A program made the translations under genes and the position numbers. From positions 16,678,001 through 16,742,000 of the forward strand of contig JBHGNT010000007.1 of the NCBI GenBank assembly GCA_043228905.1: 64,000 nt of DNA. The letters run 5' to 3'. The first letter of the stretch is position 1. Every line of letters begins with the position of its first letter. Positions 9,101 to 18,393 of the stretch are shown here, piece after piece. The notes under the pieces were generated by a model. The model was not told where the DNA came from, searched no databases, and was given only the letters and a program-made list of their open reading frames with translations. The DNA comes from Azolla caroliniana. Lineage: Eukaryota > Polypodiophyta.

Positions 9101-12100
9101 GTCTTCCTTTCTTCCATCCTCTCGTAATTGATGTATAGAGATTGTTGAAATTGTGGGGGATCCTAGATCCTAACCAATCAACCAAGTAGTATAGTTTGTT
9201 GCGAATGATCTTGGAGTCGAGGATAGCGGCAACCTCATATTCAGAGCCATTGGAAACGTCAATTGGAGGTGGGGGAGGTGTAACACGACCCGGAATAGAG
9301 CTCGTTGTGTAAGGCTCCAAAAGTGAAACATGGAAGACCGGGTGAAGACGCATATGAGGAGGAAGATCAAGACGAAATGTCACATCATTGATCTTACCAC
9401 TTATGACATATGGGCCAAAACGTTGATAATCCAATTTGTAGCAAGGTCGGGTCGTTTTAATGGTACCTTGTAAGAGCCATACACGATCGCCTACTTGAAA
9501 TGTAGTCGATGAATCACGCCGATGACGGTCAGCAATCTTCTTTTGAGTGTTTTGGGCTTCACATAAATGATGCAAAAGCATATCCTGAACTTCTTGGAGT
9601 CGAGTGAGCCGATCTTCAGCAGCTGGGTTTTTTGGGAGTTCAGGATGTTCAAGCATCGTCCAACGAGGATGGTACCCAATGTTTGCAAAAAATGGGGAAT
9701 ATCCAGTAGAAGAATGCTCGGAGTTGTTATAAGCAAATTCTGCCAAAGGTAGTAAATCCACCCAATCATCTTGTTGATAGTTGACAAAACAACGTAGATA
9801 TTGCTCGACTGTTTGGTTGGTGCGCTCACTCTGCCCATTAGTCTCTGGATGGTAGCCGGAAGAGAGTTTACAAGAAGTATGTAAGAGTCTGAACATGTGC
9901 CGCCAAAATTTCGAGATGAATTGGGGACCCCGATCACTGATAATATCATCCGGAAGACCATGATGGCGAAACACCTCCCACATGAGTAAATCAGCTGTCT
10001 CTTGACTAGTAATGGTCTTTGTGCATGGAAGGAAATGTGCCATCTTCGTAAAACGATCGACAACCGTGAGAATCGAATCAAATCCCTTGGAAGGTGGAAG
10101 ATCCGTAATAAAGTCCAAGGAAATAGATTTCCATGGGCTCTCCGGAATAGGCATTGGCTGTAATAAGCCATATGGATGATGTCGAGGCTTTTTTGATCGG
10201 CAACATGTATCACAGCTACGAACATAATCCGTAACAAAATGGCGAAGCCGTGGCCACCAATATCGGCGAGAAATCAACTCAAAAGTCTTGTGGATGCCGA
10301 AGTGTCCCGCCATTGGTGTGTCATGACATTGTTGCATGACTTTGAGTCGAGAAGGACCGTCAGGCACATACAAGAGAGTTTGTCGAAAAAGTAACCCATC
10401 ATGCCAACTAAACTGGGTGTAGTCTAGACGAGGATTTTGAGTTTGGGAGCTAGATGCACGATTTGGGATAATATGGCTCAAAACCTCTTGGGCGAACGCA
10501 TCAGTCGCAATCTGCTCACGAATGGAATCAAGAAGCCTTGAATCTCCCGGTGTGTTGATGGTATGCATTGCCATTATTCGTAGACGATCAGGACCTAAGA
10601 GGATTTGCTTTTGGCTTTCAAATGCGGCCTCTCCAGGTTGAAGTTCCATATACGAACGTCTAGATAAAGCATCTGCTTTTCCTTGTTGCATCCCAGGGCG
10701 ATATAGAATTACAAAATCGAAACGAGTTAAGAACTGCGCCCAACGAGCTTGTCGTCGATTCAAGACTCGAGCACTTTGAAAGTATGTTAGATTTTTATGA
10801 TCATTGTAGACAATAATCTGCTGAGAAGAACCCTCCAGAAAATGACGCCATTGTTGAAAAGAATCCACAATGGCAAGAAGCTCTTTGTCGTGAATCTCAT
10901 AGTTGATTTCTGCGGCTTCAAATTTTCGTGAGTGAAAAGCCACCGGGTGCAGTTCACCATCATCACCAATTTGGGATAGTACACTTCCGAGTGCGAAATC
11001 CGATGCATCAGCTTCAAGTATAAAGCGCCTCATTGGATCGACATGGATTAAGATTGGTGCGGATGTAAATGCTTGCTTTAAACCCTCAAATGCAGAGTTC
11101 GCATCTATACTCCATACAAATGATCGATTCTTGTGCGTCAGTTGAGTGAGGGGCAACACAATTTTTGAATAGTCTTTGATGAACTTGCGATAAAAGTTTG
11201 CGAACCCCAAAAAACATTGCACATCTCGCACGGATTGTGGTGTTTGCCAATCCAAAATTGTTTGAACCTTTGATGGATCCATAGAGATGCCATTTGAAGA
11301 GACTATGTACCCCAAAAACTCCACTTGACGTTGGTCGAAACTACACTTCTCCAATTTTGCATAGAGACCATACTCTCGTAGCCGTTGCAAAACTTGGCGA
11401 ACATGTATATCATGTTCTTCTTGAGTTTTTGAGTAGATCAAGATATCATCCAGGTAAACAATGATGAAGATATCGAGGAAGTCTCGAAAAATATCATTCG
11501 CCATATGTTGGAAGACTGCTGGTGCATTCGTGAGGCCAAAAGGCATCACTGTGTACTCAAAATGACCATAGCGAGTGCGGAACGCCGTCTTCCATTCATC
11601 CCTAGGACGAATTCGAACAAGGTTGTAGGCACCTCGAAGATCTAACTTCGTGAAATACTTTGCTTCACTGAGGCGTTCTAGAAGGCTTGAGATCAATGGG
11701 AGAGCATATCGGTTTCTAACGGTCACTTTATTCAAGCCTCGATAATCCACGACCATACGAAGCGTACCATCTTTCTTCTTAACGAAAAAGATGGGTGCAC
11801 CAGCAGGAGATTTTGAATGTTGGATAAAACCATTTGCCAAGTTCTCATTGATATATTCTCGAAGAACCTCTAACTCCGTGGGCGAAAGATTATAAATTGG
11901 TCCCCATGGAGGCTCTTTTCCTGGCTGCAAATCAATTGGGCAATCATATGGTCGATGCTCTGGTAGTCTATTAGCCTTCACCTTATCGAACACATCGGAG
12001 AATTCTATGTACTTCTTTGGTAGTTGGACCCCCAATTCTTGTGAGCTAGATGAGGGAGTTGCTAAAACCGCAAATACCATCATGTCTTCCTTTCTTCCAT

Positions 12101-12614
12101 CCTCTCGTAATTGATGTATAGAGATTGTTGAAATTGTGGGGGATCCTAGATCCTTAGTTGGAGCTTCAAGAGACTTGGATTGTACGGTGACCTCTTCAAT
12201 AGTTCTTTTTCTCCAATCAATGGTTGGGTTATGTAACTCAAACCAAGGAAGACCAAGAACTAGAGAGTGCTCCGGACTACTAATGATGTTAAATGAGATG
12301 ACACTAGCCAAATTACCTAGGACTACACGAATTGGTTCAGACTCTTCGACTATATCTCCTGATGCTATAGGGCGACCATCGATGACTCCTACAGCTACTG
12401 GGTTTGGGAGTTTTTTCAAGATGATGTTTTGAGTCAATGCAAACTCGCGATCCATGAAACAAGAATTGGCTCCGGAATCTAGGAGGGCAGAGGCTAGGGC
12501 GCGATGACCTGTAGATGTGCTAAGCTCGACTTGTGCAGAAAAAACTCTACTAACTTGATTTGATGAAATGGAACCACAACTAGGTACTGACTCTACATAA
12601 CTAGGATGGTCCAA
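9063..12614 (-). CDS. pol: Family A copy 3: pol, C-terminus lost at chimeric junction
   Basis: An 1183-codon frame. The protease has DSGA at about 46-49, RT has YLDD at about 387-390, then RNase H, the integrase HHCC finger and the DDE core. The chromodomain breaks off after YYLVDWLG at about 9170. The remaining codons read copy 2 protease-region DNA in a wrong frame and are not a real tail. The 'start' at 12614 is a TTG: the frame is open further upstream into gag, and the residues before it (SPAKIGAxWLD) are conserved in other families, so entry is by -1 frameshift. Loss of the chromodomain should alter target choice. Enzymatic residues look intact. Confidence 0.85.
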   Translation of the reverse strand: MDHPSYVESVPSCGSISSNQVSRVFSAQVELSTSTGHRALASALLDSGANSCFMDREFALTQNIILKKLPNPVAVGVIDGRPIASGDIVEESEPIRVVLGNLASVISFNIISSPEHSLVLGLPWFELHNPTIDWRKRTIEEVTVQSKSLEAPTKDLGSPTISTISIHQLREDGRKEDMMVFAVLATPSSSSQELGVQLPKKYIEFSDVFDKVKANRLPEHRPYDCPIDLQPGKEPPWGPIYNLSPTELEVLREYINENLANGFIQHSKSPAGAPIFFVKKKDGTLRMVVDYRGLNKVTVRNRYALPLISSLLERLSEAKYFTKLDLRGAYNLVRIRPRDEWKTAFRTRYGHFEYTVMPFGLTNAPAVFQHMANDIFRDFLDIFIIVYLDDILIYSKTQEEHDIHVRQVLQRLREYGLYAKLEKCSFDQRQVEFLGYIVSSNGISMDPSKVQTILDWQTPQSVRDVQCFLGFANFYRKFIKDYSKIVLPLTQLTHKNRSFVWSIDANSAFEGLKQAFTSAPILIHVDPMRRFILEADASDFALGSVLSQIGDDGELHPVAFHSRKFEAAEINYEIHDKELLAIVDSFQQWRHFLEGSSQQIIVYNDHKNLTYFQSARVLNRRQARWAQFLTRFDFVILYRPGMQQGKADALSRRSYMELQPGEAAFESQKQILLGPDRLRIMAMHTINTPGDSRLLDSIREQIATDAFAQEVLSHIIPNRASSSQTQNPRLDYTQFSWHDGLLFRQTLLYVPDGPSRLKVMQQCHDTPMAGHFGIHKTFELISRRYWWPRLRHFVTDYVRSCDTCCRSKKPRHHPYGLLQPMPIPESPWKSISLDFITDLPPSKGFDSILTVVDRFTKMAHFLPCTKTITSQETADLLMWEVFRHHGLPDDIISDRGPQFISKFWRHMFRLLHTSCKLSSGYHPETNGQSERTNQTVEQYLRCFVNYQQDDWVDLLPLAEFAYNNSEHSSTGYSPFFANIGYHPRWTMLEHPELPKNPAAEDRLTRLQEVQDMLLHHLCEAQNTQKKIADRHRRDSSTTFQVGDRVWLLQGTIKTTRPCYKLDYQRFGPYVISGKINDVTFRLDLPPHMRLHPVFHVSLLEPYTTSSIPGRVTPPPPPIDVSNGSEYEVAAILDSKIIRNKLYYLVDWLGSRIPHNFNNLYTSITRGWKKGRHDGICGFSNSLI
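9166..9174. other. Chimeric junction between copies 2 and 3
   Basis: On the plus strand copy 2 sequence runs to GGATCCTAGATCC, which in copies 1 and 3 continues TTAGTTGG. Copy 3 sequence resumes at CCTAACCAATC, preceded in copy 2 by TGTATAG. Only CCT is shared, so the two elements were joined in the protease and chromodomain codons at a 3-bp microhomology, deleting two LTRs and a gag. Confidence 0.85.
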
Positions 12615-12640
12615 CCAAATGGCTCCTATTTTGGCCGGAC

Positions 12641-13768
12641 TTATTCGTTTAACACATCCTCTAATTGGCTCAAGACATCAAATCTATTCTCATGGCATGG
12701 GCTAGTAGGCTTAGTACTTAAGTTATTAGAAGTGATAGTAGAACTTGATGTAGGGTTGTCATGTGCACTTACTTGGTAAACTTGACGCCTGGGTTTATGT
12801 GGGCAATTCACAGCTATATGTCCTGGACCACCACAGTAGAGGCATAGGCGATGCGCCCGACGTCGTTGTTTCTCAGCATCTGATAAGGGCCCTCGACGTT
12901 GTGTCGACTCTATTTCCATCGGAGTGGGACCATCCCTCGTAACGGGTCTAGAACCTTGTGGCGGTGTGGCGACTATAGAAGCGTATGTCTGTTCCGGTTG
13001 GCGGCGTAACATTTGTTGACGTTCAGAACGTCGCTCAAATAGGCGATTATCACATCGCACAGCTCGGCTAATAGCTTCAGTAAGAGACTTTGGATCTTCA
13101 TGGAAAGTAAGAAGAAGATCTTTGACATCGTTACGCAAACCCTGACGGAATTGATCCATTAAGGCTGCCTCATCCCAAGGGATGTCGCATGCCAAGAGAC
13201 GGAAATCTGCGGCATAAGCTGAAGCGGGACGATCTCCTTGTCGGAGTCTTCGAATCTTGTTTATTGCAGTCCTAGTGCTATCCGTATCTCCAAAACTAGC
13301 TTGAAACTCCTTAACGAATGCCTCGAAATCCTCCAGTAATGGTGATTTCTTCTCAAGAAGTGGTGCAAACCATGCTAACGCTGTACCGCTTAGCAAGGTT
13401 CCTATTAATCCCACACGGGCAACATCAGTTGGATACCGATTGGGATGTAACTGAATCACCAAACGAACTTGATTCAGGAAACCTCGAAAGAGAGATCTGG
13501 TACCATCAAACTTGGCAGGGAGGCTAATCTTTGGTTCCCTTGGGGAGTTTTGAACCCCCGCCGCTTGTTCTCGTAATGTTAATATAGTAGCCTCAAGTTG
13601 ATGAACCCGTTGTGATAACTCCTCATATTGATGAGCTTTCTCAGTACTGACTTGTTGAAGATCCCCGAGTAGCCTTTGATTTTCGTGCTCTAATGCCACA
13701 AACTTAGTGGTGAGCATATCGAGCTCCGAAAGGACACGCATATACTCTTGCTTGCTGACCGACTCCAT
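12641..13768 (-). CDS. gag: Family A copy 3: gag
   Basis: 375 aa, same domain order as copy 1: N-terminal coiled coil, capsid region, then the CCHC knuckle CLYCGGPGHIAVNC at about 309-322. The ATG follows a leader of about 85 bases downstream of the 5' LTR (13854-14402). Pol follows in the -1 frame. With its 5' LTR and exact primer site, this is the best preserved 5' end in the family A cluster. Confidence 0.92.
   Translation of the reverse strand: MESVSKQEYMRVLSELDMLTTKFVALEHENQRLLGDLQQVSTEKAHQYEELSQRVHQLEATILTLREQAAGVQNSPREPKISLPAKFDGTRSLFRGFLNQVRLVIQLHPNRYPTDVARVGLIGTLLSGTALAWFAPLLEKKSPLLEDFEAFVKEFQASFGDTDSTRTAINKIRRLRQGDRPASAYAADFRLLACDIPWDEAALMDQFRQGLRNDVKDLLLTFHEDPKSLTEAISRAVRCDNRLFERRSERQQMLRRQPEQTYASIVATPPQGSRPVTRDGPTPMEIESTQRRGPLSDAEKQRRRAHRLCLYCGGPGHIAVNCPHKPRRQVYQVSAHDNPTSSSTITSNNLSTKPTSPCHENRFDVLSQLEDVLNE
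12647..12653 (-). promoter_or_regulatory. -1 frameshift slippery heptamer, copy 3
   Basis: G TTA AAC in gag phase, with codons GTG TTA AAC GAA TAA. Slipping back one base gives GTT AAA CGA ATA AGT and leads straight into the long pol frame without a stop. Confidence 0.75.
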
Positions 13769-13840
13769 AACCGCGGGGGAAAAAGAAAGAAGGATAAAGA
13801 AGAAAGCTTGCTAGAGTTATTGAAGAAAGGGAAAAGAAAT

Positions 13841-13851
13841 ATTCGGTTCAA
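13841..13851 (-). promoter_or_regulatory. Primer binding site of copy 3, self-priming type
   Basis: In the element's sense it reads TTGAACCGAAT, two bases after the LTR end. It is not complementary to the 3' end of any tRNA I recognise. It is exactly complementary over 11 bases to ATTCGGTTCAA in the LTR (14082-14092), 33 bases after the first base of the TATA box, where transcription should start. Confidence 0.75.
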
Positions 13852-13853
13852 AC

Positions 13854-14402
13854 TGTCGTGACTCTTGAGTAGGAAGCAGAGAGAGAGAGCGATGGCGATA
13901 GAGATAACGATAACGATAGAGATGGCGAGAGCGGTAGAGATAGCGATAGTGATAGAAAGAGAGTGAAAGAGGGAGAGAGTGCGAGAGAGAGAAAAGTATA
14001 AGTGAGAGATAAGAAATGGGAATGCGATTATATTATGAGAAAGAAGATTACAAGGAGTAGGCTAAGGGCTAAAGACTGGTGTTGAACCGAATGAGTTGTG
14101 ATGAGTGTATGGACTCTTATTTATAGGCCCTTATGGAGTATTCTAGAATGTTCTAGAATATTTTAGATATTTATGAATAATAATAATAATAAATATAATC
14201 ATGAAATATTCAAGAACATTCTAGAATAATCTAGAATGTTCTAAATATCTTGTAATAACTAAACATATAATTATTATGATTACATCTCACATATGTTATT
14301 ACAATGGTTAAAGTACAATATGTAAACCAAGAGGTTATGGGTTCGATTCCTGGTTCGCCAAGATGAATGTCATGATAAGCCAAGATGTATGTCTTCATGA
14401 CA
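13854..14402 (-). repeat. Family A LTR, 5' LTR of copy 3
   Basis: 549 bp, TG...CA, minus orientation. It holds the TATA box (14118-14125), the predicted RNA start, an antisense tRNA-like stretch at about 14300-14363 and a GAGAGA-rich end. Confidence 0.92.
14082..14125 (-). promoter_or_regulatory. TATA box and predicted RNA 5' end of family A
   Basis: TATAAATA (14118-14125, minus) followed 33 bases later by ATTCGGTTCAA (14082-14092), the predicted first bases of the transcript and its self-primer. The same layout recurs in two other families here. Confidence 0.7.
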
Positions 14403-14620
14403 TTTAATTATATGTTTAGTTATGGCGAGATATTTAGAACATTCTAGATTATTCTAGAATGTTCTTGAATATTTCATGATTATATTTATTATTATGATTA
14501 CATCTCACATATGTTATTACAATGGTTAAAGTACAATATGTAAACCAAGAGGTTATGGGTTCGATTCCTGGTTTGCCAAGATGAATGTCATGATAACCCA
14601 AGATGTATGTCTTCATGACA
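14403..14620 (-). repeat. Family A LTR fragment with an inverted block
   Basis: 14490-14620 matches the 5' part of the family A LTR in the usual minus orientation. 14403-14489 matches the adjacent LTR block but in reverse orientation (TTAGTTATGGCGAGATATTTAG is the reverse of a block near 5005). Part of the LTR was thus inverted, or the copy 3 insertion and repair rearranged it. Confidence 0.75.
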
Positions 14621-15017
14621 GAACTGAGTAGAGATGACAATGAGTGTACGATATATTCCAGGGTGCCTTGCTAAGGGTGCATCATGGCATTAAAAAAGAA
14701 TTCTCTTTTTGACCTTAGGCAAATCTGGAACACAAACCTTCCCATTACAGTAGAGCAAACCGTTAGCAATGTGGAAGGATTCCTTCGAGGATGTGGTGGT
14801 GTCTATTCTAGACTCAACTCTTGCCTAGTATTTCGCAAAATAATTGTCATTAAGATACTTTCCTCAACGGTGATCATAAAGATCTGATGGTATTTCAATG
14901 AAGCTAAGCATGTTAACTTCACTAATGCGGCTCACTGCATCAAGGACAATGTTCACGGAACCTTTACAATATTGTATGGAAAAATCAAACTCCTGGATGA
15001 GATCAACCCATCAACCC
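14621..15017 (-). pseudogene. Gypsy RNase H C-terminus to pre-integrase remnant
   Basis: Minus-strand translation gives a recognisable end of an RNase H domain (WVDLIQEFDFSIQYCKGSVN then LDAVSRISEV) followed by a linker with several stop codons. The family differs from A and B. It is cut at both ends, by the family A LTR fragment and by the copia LTR fragment. Confidence 0.6.
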
Positions 15018-15403
15018 ACTATGAAGAGAAAATGGTACACAATCAGAGACTCGGAGGCAACGACCTCTAGCTCTGTTTCTTCGCACAGTGGCGGTTACGA
15101 CAGAGTATCACTCTGTATCTCTCTCTATCTCCCTCTCTCTCCCTCTCTCTCTTTACAACATTTACAACAATATAACAACAACACAATCACACACACTCTA
15201 AAGTGATTGCCCTAAGTCATATTTATAGTTATATGAACTTAGGGCTATTTACAAATATAGCCTCAATGGGCTTATTCAAGACATATTTACAAATTTGTCT
15301 TCTCTTCCAGTTCTCACCGGGTCCACCGATCCGGTTTCCGGTTCTCACCGGTTCCTCTTTATTCATCGCTGGATCCCATCCGGAGAGACCGATTTTCCCA
15401 ACA
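15018..15403 (-). repeat. Copia LTR fragment (duplicate of 46107-46492)
   Basis: Close match to the part of the copia 5' LTR ending CCCAACA. It is followed at 15404 by TGGCC and then family B integrase, exactly as at 46493. It is therefore a duplicate of the copia/family B junction, not an independent insertion. The other end is lost. Confidence 0.85.
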
Positions 15404-16208
15404 TGGCCAAATTGAGTGTACCAACCAAACGTTGGAGCAATATCTTCGTTGTTTCATCAACTATCAACAAGATGATTGGGTTAATTTTTTGCACTTGGTG
15501 GAATTCTCTTACAACAACTCAGCCCATTCTTCTACAAGATATTCCCCATTTTTCGCAAATACAGGTTGTCATCCTCGGTGGATGATGAATGTGCATCTAG
15601 ACGTTCCTACCAACCCTGTTGTCGAGGATCATCTTAATCGCCTCCAAGAAATTCACGCTACCATTCTCCAATATTTGCACGATGCTCAAGTTACACACAA
15701 GAGGCTTGTCGATCCTCATCGTCTAGACTCCTCAAAAAAGTTCCGCGTTGGGGATCATGTATGGCTTCTCCAACACAACATCAAGACCACTCGACCTTGC
15801 AATAAATTGGATTACCAACGTTTTGGCCCTTACATGATCACTGGTAAGATAATTGATGTTGCATTTCATCTTGGCCTCCCTCCACACATGCATCTTCATC
15901 CGGTGTTTCATGTATCCCTTTTGGAACCTTATACTACAAGTTCAATTCCGGGCCGTCTTACGACACCCCCACCACCTGTTGAGTTCTTGGGCAGACCCGA
16001 ATTTGAAGTTGTTGCCATTCTCGATTCTAAAATCGTGCGCAACAAGTTGTATTACTTAGTTGATTGGCTAGGTTATACCCCCAATGATCGAACTTGGGAA
16101 CCTACTGCAAATCTTTCCAATGTTGTAGAACTCGTCACTGCATTTCATCACTAATATCCTCGTAAACCAGGTCCTAATACAAACCCTACGACCCGTGAGA
16201 CGTGTCGT
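15404..16208 (+). pseudogene. Family B integrase C-terminus and chromodomain (duplicate)
   Basis: Begins at the codons just after the copia target site. It encodes the end of the integrase core (LEQYLRCFINYQQDDWVNFL), the HPVFHVSLLEPY segment and a chromodomain (FEVVAILDSKIVRNKLYYLV through DWLGYTPNDRTWEP). A TAA ends the frame after TAFHH at 16154. The in-frame sequence beyond it still resembles a normal chromovirus tail (YPRKPGP), so the stop is premature. The duplicate at 46493-47243 has the same stop. No upstream pol is attached here. Confidence 0.85.
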
Positions 16209-16224
16209 CGAAGAAGGGGAATAG

Positions 16225-16625
16225 TGTCATGATAACACTCACATCATGCATCGAAAGGATCATGACACTCACATTATGCTTCAAAAGGATTTAAACCCAC
16301 AACCTTGTTGTACACATGTCAAATCCTTAGCCATTGTATTAATATTCTTGTATGTATACTTTTTAGAATATGAAATCTAATATCATAGAAATATTCTATA
16401 TTACTCTACATTCTAGAATGACCTAGAATATTCTAGAGTGTTCTATACACTAGAACCTTCTAGAATACTTTAGAGATCTTCTAGATTCCTCTACATTCTA
16501 GGATAACCTAGAATATTTCAGAGTGTTCTCTATTACTTATAAATTGGGATCTACCACTCATCCCAAACCTAAATTGGTTCAACACCATTTTGTAGTACTC
16601 TGTTGCCCACTCTTTGTAATCCATT
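16225..16625 (+). repeat. Family B LTR, left part (interrupted)
   Basis: Starts TGTCATGATAACAC after a purine-rich tract. It contains an antisense tRNA-like stretch (about 16290-16350), several TTCTAGAA-type repeats, TATAAAT at 16538 and the predicted RNA start AAATTGGTTCAA at 16571-16582. The LTR continues at 22394 after the inserted chromovirus. The uninterrupted counterpart is 47314-47797. Confidence 0.9.
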
Positions 16626-17079
16626 TGTCATAACTAGACTCGAACCTATAACCTGTTGTTACATGGGTCGAGTCTTTACCGTTATATTATACATTGTAAT
16701 TCGAAGTATATTATTTTCATTTATATTTTATTAGGAAATGGATGTATATTCCAGATTTCTCTGGAACATTCTAGAAACTTCAGGAGTATTCCTGAAGACA
16801 CTATAAAAGGAGGCGCAAGGCATTAGTTCGAACCAAATCGGTTCAACGCCAGTCTTAAGCCTTCTAGCTGTTATTGTATATTTTCCTTCACCTAATACAT
16901 ATATCCTTCGTATCATCATTCTCTCTCTCTCTCTCTCTCTCCCTCTCACTCGTTCCTTCTCTCAACGTTCTACACCTCTCATAGTACTAATCCTTCTCTG
17001 TCTTAGTACTGTTCTCAACAATTGTACTAATCCTTCTTTTAGTACTAATTCCTTCTCCGCCTAGGTAGCGTTCCTGACA
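16626..17079 (+). repeat. 5' LTR of the complete chromovirus
   Basis: 454 bp, TGTCATAACT...TTCCTGACA. It contains an antisense tRNA-like stretch (about 16636-16695), TATAAAA at 16802-16808, a CT repeat and several TAGTACTAAT-like short repeats before the end. Confidence 0.95.
16802..16846 (+). promoter_or_regulatory. TATA box and predicted self-primer RNA 5' end
   Basis: TATAAAA (16802-16808). 32 bases after its first base lies CAAATCGGTTCAA (16834-16846), the reverse complement of the primer binding site at 17082-17094. Confidence 0.75.
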
Positions 17080-17081
17080 GT

Positions 17082-17094
17082 TTGAACCGATTTG
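17082..17094 (+). promoter_or_regulatory. Primer binding site, self-priming type
   Basis: TTGAACCGATTTG, two bases after the LTR end. 13-base perfect complement of the LTR's predicted RNA start at 16834-16846. It does not begin TGG and does not match initiator tRNA-Met. Confidence 0.75.
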
Positions 17095-17176
17095 CCTCCA
17101 TCTGGTCTTTCTCTCCCTCTTCCTTCCCTTTTATCCTCCTTCTCTTCATACTAATACCCTTATTCTCCCTATCAAA

Positions 17177-18367
17177 ATGGAAACTGTTAGCGCTCAAGAA
17201 TACCAATCTGTTTTCTCGGAGCTCCAGTCCTTAAAGGAGAAATTTTTAGCGCTTGAACAAGAAAATCACCGCCTGTTGGGGGATCTTCAACAAACGGCGC
17301 TGGAAAAACAGCAACGACATGGGGAGCTGACGCTACGGGTACAACAACTCGAAGCGACCATTATATCACTCCAACAACAAGGATCAGGTAATCAAGGGAT
17401 TCACAGAGAACCCAAGATCGGTCTCCCTACAAAATTTGATGGGACCAGATCACAGTTTAGAGGATTCCTCAACCAGGTACGTCTAGTGATCCAAATGCAT
17501 CCTTCTCGATATCCCACCGATGCATCCCGAGTGGGACTAGTTGGCACTCTACTTAGTGGCACGGCTTTGGCATGGTTCGCCCCTCTGTTAGAGAAAAACT
17601 CTCCCATGTTAAATAATTTTGAAGAGTTTATGAGCGAGTTTAAATCCTGTTTCGGAGATACTGACAGTGTTAGAACCGCCATCAACAAAATCCGGAGATT
17701 GCGCCAAGGTGAGCGGCCGGCCTCAGCTTATGCTGCGGACTTCCGTCTTCTTGCCAGCGATATTCCCTGGGATGACCAGGCATTGATGGAACAATTTCGC
17801 TTTGGCCTACGGAATGATGTTAAAGATCTACTCTTAACTTTCCCCGAAGAGCCAAAATCATTGACCGAAGCAATCAGTCGTGCGGTGCGATGCGATAACC
17901 GCCTCTTCGAACGACGCTCGGAACGTCAGTTCCAAATGCCAAGGACAAGATCGGAGCCTACCTATGCTTCAATCGTAGCAAAGCCTTTTTCAAGGGAGTC
18001 CTTCAGTACATCTCCAACGAATACTCCGACTCCAATGGAGATCGACACCACACGTCGTCGCGGACCACTATCGGAAGAAGAAAAGCAGCGACGCAGGGCA
18101 CATCGACTATGTTTGTATTGCGGGGGACCAGGGCATATTGCAGTAAACTGTCCCAATAGACCAAAAAGACAGGTAAACCAAATAATTGCCTGTACTGATA
18201 GTACTAAACCCGAGTCTGTTTCCCTAGGTGTGTCTGATAGTCTTTATAATACTAAAACTGAGTCTACTTCCCTAGGTATGCATGAAAGTTCTAATAGTAC
18301 TTATAGTCCAAATTTAGTCAACAAATTTGATGTCCTTAGTCAGTTAGAAGAAGAGTTAAACTATTAA
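17177..18367 (+). CDS. gag: gag of the complete chromovirus
   Basis: 396 aa. Coiled coil at about 10-75, capsid region at about 85-240 (KFDGTRSQFRGFLNQ, GTALAWFAPL), then one CCHC zinc knuckle CLYCGGPGHIAVNC followed by a basic stretch. A Ser/Thr-rich tail carries a short internal duplication (two TESxSLGxxxS-like units). It ends LEEELNY. The ATG follows a leader of 97 bases after the LTR. It forms the particle and packages the RNA. It aligns with family A gag over most of its length with many substitutions, so it is a separate lineage. Confidence 0.94.
   Translation: METVSAQEYQSVFSELQSLKEKFLALEQENHRLLGDLQQTALEKQQRHGELTLRVQQLEATIISLQQQGSGNQGIHREPKIGLPTKFDGTRSQFRGFLNQVRLVIQMHPSRYPTDASRVGLVGTLLSGTALAWFAPLLEKNSPMLNNFEEFMSEFKSCFGDTDSVRTAINKIRRLRQGERPASAYAADFRLLASDIPWDDQALMEQFRFGLRNDVKDLLLTFPEEPKSLTEAISRAVRCDNRLFERRSERQFQMPRTRSEPTYASIVAKPFSRESFSTSPTNTPTPMEIDTTRRRGPLSEEEKQRRRAHRLCLYCGGPGHIAVNCPNRPKRQVNQIIACTDSTKPESVSLGVSDSLYNTKTESTSLGMHESSNSTYSPNLVNKFDVLSQLEEELNY
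18355..18361 (+). promoter_or_regulatory. -1 frameshift slippery heptamer
   Basis: G TTA AAC in gag phase, with codons GAG TTA AAC TAT TAA. Slipping back one base continues into pol as VKLLSPAKIGAVWLD, which resembles the family A reading VKRISPAKIGAIWLD. This conservation of amino acids upstream of any start codon supports frameshift entry. Confidence 0.78.
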
Positions 18368-18393
18368 GTCCAGCCAAAATAGGAGCCGTTTGG

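Noticed and set aside
14300-14363. Functional tRNA gene
   Set aside because: Only box-like and T-arm-like parts are visible; I cannot form a complete cloverleaf or acceptor stem.
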